DNA from: Ophiothrix spiculata
Taxonomy: Eukaryota > Echinodermata > Ophiuroidea > Amphilepidida > Ophiotrichidae
DNA: 26,698 bases
NCBI GenBank assembly: GCA_000969725.1
Contig: JXSR01S062635.1
Strand: one strand, 5' to 3'
Shown: positions 20,767-26,698 of the stretch, in pieces
How the letters are laid out: each line of letters starts with the position of its first letter
How positions within the stretch are numbered: the first letter of the stretch is position 1
Made by a program: the position numbers and the translations under genes
Notes under the pieces: model-generated
Databases searched by the model: none
What the model was told of the DNA's origin: nothing
What the model saw: only the letters and a program-made list of their open reading frames with translations

Positions 20767-20974
20767 TACTTTAAACAGGGACATTTTCGTGATCAGATTT
20801 TTTTTGCGAAACCATACAATCGCAACCTTTTCGCTCGTGTTAAATTAATGTTTTTAACTTCATTAATTCCATAGACCTACAATTAAAATGAACGTAATCG
20901 CGTGGTGTTATTTTTGCGGTCAGATGCTGATTCGCGAATATTAAACCCTCACAAAAATAACCCCTTTTACAGTA
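20767..20974. mobile_element. CpG-rich inverted-repeat element inside R1 copy a
   Basis: The left end TACTTTAAACAGGGACATTT then TCGTGA is mirrored at the right by TCACAAAAATAACCCCTTTT then ACAGTA. The interior has repeated CGCGAA/TTCGCG-type motifs and CpG density well above the surroundings. The design (TACTGTAAA...ends and TCGCGAA-rich body) resembles small elements that are widespread in marine invertebrates. It is bounded by R1 sequence on both sides. Confidence 0.75.
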
Positions 20975-21068
20975 GTTTAAATTGTACGTTGAGAAGAAGT
21001 AACAGCATTCTTGACCATTTTCAAGGCAAATGTGATATGCCATGTTAGAACCAAACACATATCCAGAG

Positions 21069-21417
21069 TAATGACAAAACATTCCCATCATGCCTCACTT
21101 CCAATGGGATATTTTGCACAGGTTGTCATGAATAGCTTTAGTAATGAAGCATAGAACAATTAGCAGACCTCATCTCAATTCTACATTTTAGATATGTTTT
21201 ATCACTAGAGCTGTTCAATTGAATCAGAACGCAACAATATACCAAACCAAGTCCATGCTGCTTACCGGGGCAAAAGGAAGTGCTGATCAATGTTCAATAT
21301 TGAGTTTTAAATGGCAATTGTATTCATCATGTAGGACATTATTATACTTCCAATACCTCATGACATCCTATGCAAAATATCCCATTTGAAGTAAGGCATG
21401 ATGGGAAGGTCATGATA
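21069..21417. mobile_element. Foldback element, family 3, inside R1 copy a
   Basis: TTCCCATCATGCCTCACTTC then CAATGGGATATTTTGCACAGG and TGTCATGA are mirrored by TCATGACATCCTATGCAAAA then TATCCCATTTGAAGTAAGGC and ATGATGGGAA. The arms are about 75-90 bp. The sequence matches the foldback at 12508-12747 in layout and in the TCCCATCATGC/ATGGGAT motifs. Confidence 0.88.
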
Positions 21418-22133
21418 TATTCTGCCAAATACTACTCGGCATCCATTTGATGATTCTAAACTGAGAAATTTGGTAATGTTGTAAGGCATCTATTGAAGTA
21501 GAATTACCAGGTAATAGTTAATCAACTTTAAATTAAAAATTGCACTTCATTATGATTTTGTATCATGTTGTTATCAATCGCAATTTTATTAAACAATTCG
21601 AAAAGATAAATTTAATTGATACTAATTTAATCAGCAATAAACAAATGATTTTGTGCCAGCAATATTCTTTAAAACATGCTCCAATATCAAACTCGAAACT
21701 TAGTGATTCGCTTTTTTGATAAAATCATATGCAAGATATCAACTTTCATGTAGAGCAAACAAAGCATGGAACTTTCATATTTGCGTTGATAAAACTGATC
21801 AATTTTACCATAAGATAAAATCAAAGACATGCACCCACATCAAATAAACTAAAGTGGAAAGTATATGACAAGAAGTGCATTACAAACAAACTGTCATTAA
21901 AAAAGATCACTTACAAAAGCTTGAGAATTTCCTAGCATATCTTTGAGTAAGCTGCTCAGTTGACATCTTCATTGTCTGCAGATGGATTAGTTACTGGTTA
22001 ATAACTGCAATATAACTCTTGTATAACTTTTCAAAGAGCTAGGTTTCAGAAACAATTAAGGTATATAAAGGCTCTGTCACACATCAAGAAAGGTACAAAT
22101 AACGAACGATTATGTACACTGGTTTGGTAAGGC

Positions 22134-22368
22134 GGGGCGTCACTAGACTTCCTCACCGAAGTGAGAACTTCTCACCAACTAAATTTTGTGATATATGGAT
22201 TAGACCACTGAGTTAAAATATTTTTATATGTATACATTAAATTCTTATTCAAGTTAAAAAAAAAGTATGTAAAACTTCCCATTGAGTGAAGAGGCTCAAA
22301 TTATCTCCATTTCTAGGTGGGTACTTCTAAACAGAACTTCTCATTGAGAACAGGAAGTCTAGTGACGC
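22134..22368. mobile_element. Inner inverted-repeat element nested in 22071-22533
   Basis: GCGTCACTAGACTTCCT (22137-22153) is exactly mirrored by AGGAAGTCTAGTGACGC (22352-22368). Inner pieces GAACTTCTCACC and AACTTCTCATTGAGAAC give looser pairing. AAGGC borders both sides (22129-22133 and 22369-22373), a possible 5-bp target duplication. It is non-coding. Confidence 0.78.
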
Positions 22369-22402
22369 AAGGCCTAATCGATATACATGTATTTCAATGA
22401 CG

Positions 22403-22420
22403 GAATAGTGTACACTATTC
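22403..22420. repeat. Perfect 18-bp palindrome
   Basis: GAATAGTGTACACTATTC reads identically on both strands. It sits in the right part of the 22071-22533 element. Confidence 0.9.
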
Positions 22421-22421
22421 A

Positions 22422-22524
22422 TACGTTTTGGCTCTATACTGTGATGTGTAAGAGAGCCTTATACACATGTAGTACAAAACATAGGTCATTTTTGTACGTT
22501 TTGGCTCTATAAGGTGATGTGTGA
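22422..22524 (+). repeat. Duplicated right end within the 22071-22533 element
   Basis: TACGTTTTGGCTCTATACTG then TGATGTGT (from 22422) is repeated as TACGTTTTGGCTCTATAAGG then TGATGTGT (from 22495). The outer copy forms the terminal repeat, so the element carries a spare copy of its own end. Confidence 0.85.
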
Positions 22525-22640
22525 CAGATTCTTTAAAGACAAACCTTGACTTTCAATTTTATACAATCAAGAATGGTTAGATGTGTCTGGCAGGTTTTAG
22601 CAACAAAATTGGTAACCATTCAGGCAAGACTAATGTTATT

Positions 22641-22965
22641 ACAGCTGTCATGTTATAGCCAAACAGTACAAACACACACCAAGCGGAATGTCATCCAGCT
22701 TTTAATTCTTTTAAATACAACTTGGTATCTATTTGATAATTCTGTTACCATCCGGCGCCAAAAACCGCAAAATGCAACAAGCCACTGACAACCATACTGA
22801 TTCGAAGTCAAGGTTGCTGGCTTTAACTGTCTTGTCTTTTTAACCATGGCTCATGGGACCCTCTTTGCAAGAGATGTACTTCGGTTATTAACCAGTAACT
22901 AATCCGTCCACTGATATTGTAAACATTAAGCTATAAGCTCAAGGATATGCAAAGAAATTCCAAGC
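22641..22965 (+). repeat. Dispersed repeat R1, copy c
   Basis: It shares ATGTCATCCAGCTTTTAATT, GAAGTCAAGG, CCAGTAACTAATC and GCTCAAGGATATGC with the other copies. It stops near 22965 where copy d begins. The open frames over it, on both strands, follow the repeat rather than a conserved protein. Confidence 0.8.
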
Positions 22966-22967
22966 AC

Positions 22968-23498
22968 ACCCCGGGAAACACACAGTGAAATGTCACCCAG
23001 CTTTTAATTCTGCCAAATCCAACACATATACAGCAGCCATTTGATGAATCTCTTATTATCTGTTGCTAAAACCTGCCAGACACAACTAGCCATTTGATGA
23101 TTGTATTAAGTTGAAAGTCAAGGTTTCTGTCTTTTTATATCTTGTTTTTGGAACCTTGATGTTATGCAAGATATATTGCAGTTGCTTATTGCAGTTATTA
23201 GCCAGTAACTAATCTATCTGCAGATGTCTGATTGAGCAGTTTGCTCAAGGATATGCTAGAAAATTCTCAAGTTTTTGTAATTGATCTTTTTCAATGACAG
23301 TTTGTTTATAATGCTTTCCTCTCCGTATTCTTTCCACTGCAGTTTATTTGATGTGGGTGCATGTCTTTGATTTTGTTGTTTTATTGGCAGACCATATTTG
23401 TTAAAATTGATTATTTTCATCAGAGCAAATATAATAAAGTTCTGTGCTTTGTTTGCTACAGATGAAAGTTGATCTCTTGCACATATGATTTGTCAAGA
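22968..23498 (+). repeat. Dispersed repeat R1, copy d
   Basis: This is the cleanest uninterrupted copy of the right two thirds of R1: CACCCAGCTTTTAATTCTGCC, AAAACCTGCCAGACACAACT, GAAAGTCAAGGTTTCTG, GCAGTTTGCTCAAGGATATG, TTGATCTTTTTCAATGACAG, GTGGGTGCATGTCTTTG, and finally GATGAAAGTTGATCTCTTGC and ATGATTTGTCAAG. Confidence 0.88.
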
Positions 23499-23566
23499 CA
23501 CCATGTTAGCTTTAGTTAAAGGTATATTAATTGTTTGATATATTTTTCATATCTATGATAAGGAGG

Positions 23567-23722
23567 CATATGTACGAGTAGATTTTTGGTAGATATTATT
23601 ATCCTCTAAACGATTTGGCCTAAAGATGCTTACTTTTTCTATTATAGCTATTTGTTGAATTAAATTTGGTATCCCAAATTTAATGTCATGTGTATTGGTA
23701 TAGGAATGTACTCGTATATATG
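23567..23722. mobile_element. Possible small inverted-repeat element
   Basis: ATATGTACGAGTA at the left and TACTCGTATATAT at the right are near mirrors. Between them lies an 11-bp-arm hairpin, ATTAAATTTGG...CCAAATTTAAT (23659-23684). The remaining sequence to 24063 shows nothing. Confidence 0.45.
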
Positions 23723-24063
23723 TGTGTACATTGTATCCACCTTTCAGTAGCATAACAAGTTTTTGTCAAAATATATTTATAAATGCTCTTCGATGGTCAT
23801 TCATTTTATGTTGTTTTACTCAAATTTATTTTTGATCAAAATCCTATAGTATTGCTTTAATGCAGCTTTTTTCATATCCTGTGTTAATATCATTTGTGGC
23901 ATCCAGATATATGAAAAAGAATTTCAATTGACAGATAGTCACGTTGAAAGGTGCCACCTTATTACACTATTGTATGACCTTTACTATGGTCACATCTGAT
24001 GCTAATAAACAAGAAAGTTTGATGCATTTGGTTGTGCTTTAAGTTGATTTCATCTCAGAAAAT

Positions 24064-24869
24064 TGCAGGTTTACTATCGGTCGTTCTGCATTCTTTATCA
24101 TACTCCCTTGCCATATATAAAGTACTTTTAAGCAGTTCATTTAGGGAAAATCTCCTGAGATTTTAATTAGTTTGATTGCTAATTGATCACTGAAATTTCA
24201 TCATTAGCTGGTCAATAAGATGCAAAATCAAAATGGAGTGAAACTTTGGATATTAAGTCAATAAGTGATGATTCGACAATTCTATTTCATCTTGGCAGAT
24301 ATGTATTACAAAATATCTGAGTTTATTTTGTACTACATGTATTTTTTCATTTTTCAATGTTTCTAATATTACTAAGGTTTTCATATTAAAACCCCACATA
24401 TAGGAAAATGTCAACCAGCTTTTATTTCTGCCAAATAATCTTTTTAGCAGTTTCAATGATTCTCTGGTCATGCAGCTTTGTCTAAACCTGTAAGACACAA
24501 CTAGCTGTTTGATGATTGTGTCAGTTGCGAGTCAAGGTTTCTGTCTTTTATCTGTCTTTTTGATACTCTTTTTGAAATGTTATGCAAGAGACATAGTGAC
24601 TAATCCATCCTTGGATGTTTCATAGACATTGATTGGGCAGTTTGCTCAAGGATATGTTGGAAATTTTTAAGTTTTCGCAATTGATATTTTGCAATCACAG
24701 TTTGTTTGGAATGTTTTTCTCATCATACATTGTCCACTTCAGTGTATATAGATGCATGTATTTTGATTTTGGGAAAAATTGATCAGTTTTATCAACGTAA
24801 ATATGAAAATTCCATGCTTTGTCTGCTATAGATGAAAGTTGATCTGTCGTACGTATGATTTGTCAAGAA
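24064..24869 (+). repeat. Dispersed repeat R1, copy e (longest uninterrupted)
   Basis: It starts with TGCAGGTTTACTATCGGTC as in copy a and continues through TGTCAACCAGCTTTTATTTC, ACACAACTAGCTGTTTGATG, AGTCAAGGTTTCTGTC, GGGCAGTTTGCTCAAGGATA, ATTGATCAGTTTTATCAACG and GATGAAAGTTGATCTG to ATGATTTGTCAAG. At about 806 bp it defines the left and right limits of the family as far as this window shows. Confidence 0.85.
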
Positions 24870-24979
24870 GAGAGTATGTGTTAGTTTCTAGTTTTATCTT
24901 GCAGCACATTAAAGAATATTGGTTGCAGGAAATCTTTTAGTTAAGATTACAGTTTTATCAAATTATCTGGGAAGGATTG

Positions 24980-25640
24980 TCTAATAATAATAATAATAAT
25001 AAAATGGTGCTTATGAAGCGCCTAACACCGAAGTCTCTAAGCGCTATACAATCATAAGAAAACTAAACAGTTACATACATAGACATAATATACAAACAAA
25101 AATAAAGTTATACATACATACATATATATACACTAAGCAAGGCATGAACAAAATACAGTTATAATGAAAACAAGGAACTTATTTACCAAAAGCAAGTTTA
25201 AACAAATGTGTCTTAAGGCAAGATTTAAATTGATTGACAGTTTGACAATTCTTTACATGAAGTGGCAGAGTATTCCAAAGGACAGCAGAAGCTTTTTGGA
25301 AAGAACGATCACCATAAGTAGCAGTAGCTGTTGATGAAGACACAATTTTAAATTGAGAAGCAGAACGTAAATTGCGAGGTGGAATATACTTCTTAACAAG
25401 GTCCTGCAGATACACAGGTGCCAATCCATGTAGAGATTTGTATGTTAAGACTAAAACTTTGAACTTAATACGGTATTCTACTGGCAGCCAATGTAATTGT
25501 TGTAAGACAGGAGTAATATGATCACAAAACCGTGTGCGAGTAACAAGTCTTGCCGCCGAATTTTGCAATCTTTGCAGTTTTGAAATGTGTGAGATAGAGG
25601 TGATAACAAAGCACCTAATAGAAAGAAGAGATCTAAACAA
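24980..25640 (-). mobile_element. L2/CR1-type LINE, 5'-truncated 3' end
   Basis: On the minus strand the fragment runs from within the reverse-transcriptase polyprotein, through a stop codon at 25181-25179, a 3' untranslated region of about 180 bp, and a (TTA)n tail (24981-25001 as TAATAA). The tail is preceded by GCGCTTAGAGACTTCGGTG, like the GCGCT-containing 3' ends of L2 elements. Such elements end in short microsatellites and usually lack target duplications; none is seen here. Confidence 0.88.
25179..25640 (-). pseudogene. C-terminal fragment of an L2/CR1-type reverse transcriptase polyprotein
   Basis: The 153-codon frame carries the region that follows the polymerase core in L2/CR1/Rex-type LINE proteins. 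ISKLQRLQNSAARLVT lies at about residues 19-34, then LQQLHWLPVEYRIKFKVLVL, LHGLAPVYL, a segment with WNTLPLHVK, and the ending FKSCLKTHLFKLAF just before the stop. A full ORF2 in this clade is roughly 900-1000 residues and includes an endonuclease and the polymerase palm motifs; none of that is present. The apparent start methionine is incidental, because the upstream part is lost through 5' truncation or decay. The preserved open frame and intact stop suggest a fairly young insertion. It is not a host gene. Confidence 0.9.
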
Positions 25641-25768
25641 AGGTCAATTTAAGTCACAGTTGAAACATTCTCTGCAATATCATTCTTAACTTGACATTAC
25701 AATGTGAAATAAACTGAAGTGTAATTTTGGACTTGAAGTTGCTAAATGATGATGATGAAGTTTATAAA

Positions 25769-26262
25769 AGGTTAGCAGCATTCTTAATTGTTTTCAAGGC
25801 AAATGTAATATAAACAGTCATGTCATCACCAAACCCACATGCCATCCAGCTTTTAATTCTATCAGATACAACTTTGTGTATATTTAATGATTCTAACATG
25901 AAAACCTGATAGACACAACTAGCCTTTGATGATTGTATTAAAGTGAAAGTCAAGGTTTCTAACTTTTATCCGCCTTTTTTAACCTTGGCAATCTCTCAGA
26001 AATGTTACGCATGATACTACAGTTACTAATCCTTCTGTACATCATAGACATTGATTGAGCAGTTTGCTCATAGAAATTCTCAAATTTTTGCAATTGATCT
26101 TTTTCAATGACAGTTTGTTTGTAATGCGTTTCTTTTCATAAACTTTGCACTAATGTGGTTTTATGTACGTATTTGATTTTCTTATCTTAGATTCTGTTTG
26201 AAAACTATTATTTGTAAAATTGATCGATTTCATCAACACAGATAGTTCCTAGTTGTTTGCTA
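25769..26262 (+). repeat. Dispersed repeat R1, copy f
   Basis: It begins with GTTAGCAGCATTC and TTTTCAAGGCAAATGTAATA (as copy a near 21001), then CATCCAGCTTTTAATTCTAT, AGACACAACTAGCC, GAAAGTCAAGGTTTC, GAGCAGTTTGCTCA, TTGATCTTTTTCAATGACAG and TTTGCTATAG. It is then interrupted by the element at 26260-26550. A short ATGAATGCAAGAAAGTTG after that element may be its remaining end. Confidence 0.82.
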
Positions 26263-26550
26263 TAGACCTTTTCAAACAGCGATCGGAAAACTTCGGAAAA
26301 CATGGTCACGTGCCACAGCTGCGTATACGCGGCAGACGACAATCATTTATGAATGAAAACAAAATTATAGTACCGCAAAAGTGCCATGATAAAAACGGCA
26401 ACGTTCGTCGTTGTTGGAAACATACTGTAGAAATGTCGAACTTTGTCAAACGATGAGGCAATGAGGTACTTTTTATTTCCGGAAACAATTGGAATTGTTC
26501 TGAAAGCTTTCGGGAAGCTCCGGAAAAGATCGGTTTGAAAAGGTCTATAG
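26260..26550. mobile_element. Inverted-repeat element inserted in R1 copy f
   Basis: CTATAGACCTTTTCAAAC at the left is exactly mirrored by GTTTGAAAAGGTCTATAG at the right. Because CTATAG is itself palindromic, the target (TA or longer) cannot be fixed. The interior is CpG-rich with many CGGAAAA-type motifs near both ends and includes GGTCACGTGCC. Several short open frames on both strands are incidental. Confidence 0.87.
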
Positions 26551-26658
26551 TTCATCATATGAATGCAAGAAAGTTGTTTTCTGCAATGACTGCCATATGT
26601 TATGTTTATTGAGCACCTTGTCACTAAAATGTGGAAAATTTCTTAACAATTGCTCTCC

Positions 26659-26698
26659 ATATGAGGAGTTCTCCGGCAAAATGAGAGGAAAGTCAAGA
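26659..26698 (+). mobile_element. Left end of a second family-2 element, cut by the window
   Basis: ATATGAGGAGTTCTCCGGCA then AAATGAGAGGAAAGTCA matches the left end of the element at 9192-9638 (ATATGAGAGGTGCTCTGGCA then AAATGAGAGGAAAGTCA) with five mismatches over 37 bp. The remainder lies past the right edge. Confidence 0.75.

Larger units (their letters stand above)
20431..21470 (+). repeat. Dispersed repeat R1, copy a (twice interrupted)
   Basis: TGCAGGTTTACTATCGGTC starts this copy and also the copy at 24064. The shared block runs through GTTCATTTAGG and ATTAGTTTGATTGCTAA. After the insertion at 20767-20974 it resumes with AACAGCATTCTTGACC and TTTTCAAGGCAAATGTG (compare 25771). After the foldback at 21069-21417 it resumes with ATTCTGCCAAATAC and CATCCATTTGATGATTCT. 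The family is unrecognised and non-coding. Confidence 0.75.
22071..22533. mobile_element. Inverted-repeat element inside R1 copy b
   Basis: CTGTCACACATCA at the left is mirrored by TGATGTGTGACAG at the right. TAAAG lies just outside both ends (22066-22070 and 22534-22538). R1 comparison supports the insertion: joining the flanks gives TATATAAAGACAAACC, which matches the inverse of GGTTTCTGTCTTTTTATATC in copy d. A second element (22134-22368) is nested within it. Confidence 0.75.
21716..22640 (-). repeat. Dispersed repeat R1, copy b (inverted, interrupted)
   Basis: Read on the minus strand, this copy gives GTTGCTAAAACCTGCCAGAC, AAAGTCAAGG, CAGTAACTAATCCATCTGCA, GATGTGGGTGCATGTCTTTG, ATTGATCAGTTTTATCAACG and GAAAGTTGAT in the same order as the direct copies. 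It is split at 22071-22533 by another element. It meets copy c head to head near 22640. Confidence 0.85.

Noticed and set aside
22546..22788. 80-codon + frame and overlapping minus frames with a recurring IKSWM motif (also near 24420 and 25850)
   Set aside because: The recurrence follows R1 repeat copies; frames are broken differently in each copy, so there is no sign of protein conservation.
26253..26624. Several overlapping 60-93-codon frames on both strands
   Set aside because: They lie mostly within the inverted-repeat element at 26260-26550 and resemble no known protein.

Overview
The window looks like eukaryotic, animal nuclear DNA. It is AT-rich, has no dense gene layout, and is packed with remnants of short inverted-repeat DNA transposons, a 5'-truncated L2/CR1-type LINE, a SINE-like retroposon and short TTAGGG-type tracts. 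This mix suggests a marine invertebrate (hemichordate, echinoderm, cephalochordate or lophotrochozoan), but the sequence alone does not fix the phylum. There is no bacterial gene organisation, no complete gene, no tRNA or rRNA gene and no CRISPR array.

The only host coding sequence I can support is on the + strand. A 61-nt exon (7513-7573) encodes what looks like the last strands of the C2 domain of a novel-type protein kinase C (delta/theta-like). Two candidate micro-exons follow: 18 nt at 10393-10410 and 12 nt at 16203-16214. Both are phase 1-1 and both extend the reading frame into an acidic linker like the one between C2 and C1 in PKC delta/theta. If this is right, nearly the whole window is intron of one PKC gene read left to right. 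The rest of C2 would lie to the left and the C1 and kinase exons to the right.

Layout: 1-411 is a 72-bp tandem repeat cut by the left edge. 1264-4970 holds several inverted-repeat elements, one flanked by TTAA, and one foldback with a (CCCTAA)n tract. 6816-7342 is an inverted-repeat element whose right end is split by a SINE-like insertion with a 12-bp target duplication. 7513-16214 carries the exon and micro-exon candidates separated by more elements. One of these, at 13691-14032, is a PIF/Harbinger-like insertion whose TTA target can be read from the tandem repeat it sits in. 16347-16745 is a two-copy tandem duplication. 19963-20227 is a clear hAT-type element with an 8-bp target duplication.

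From about 20.4 kb to 26.3 kb the sequence is dominated by six copies of an unrecognised dispersed repeat, called R1 here. Five are direct and one is inverted, and several are interrupted by younger elements, once three levels deep. An L2-like fragment (minus strand, 24980-25640) lies between the last two R1 copies. Three inverted-repeat families occur twice: 1264/17567, 9192/26659 and 12508/21069.

All calls come from reading the sequence by eye. Family names rest on termini, target-site duplications and recognisable protein motifs, not on database searches.
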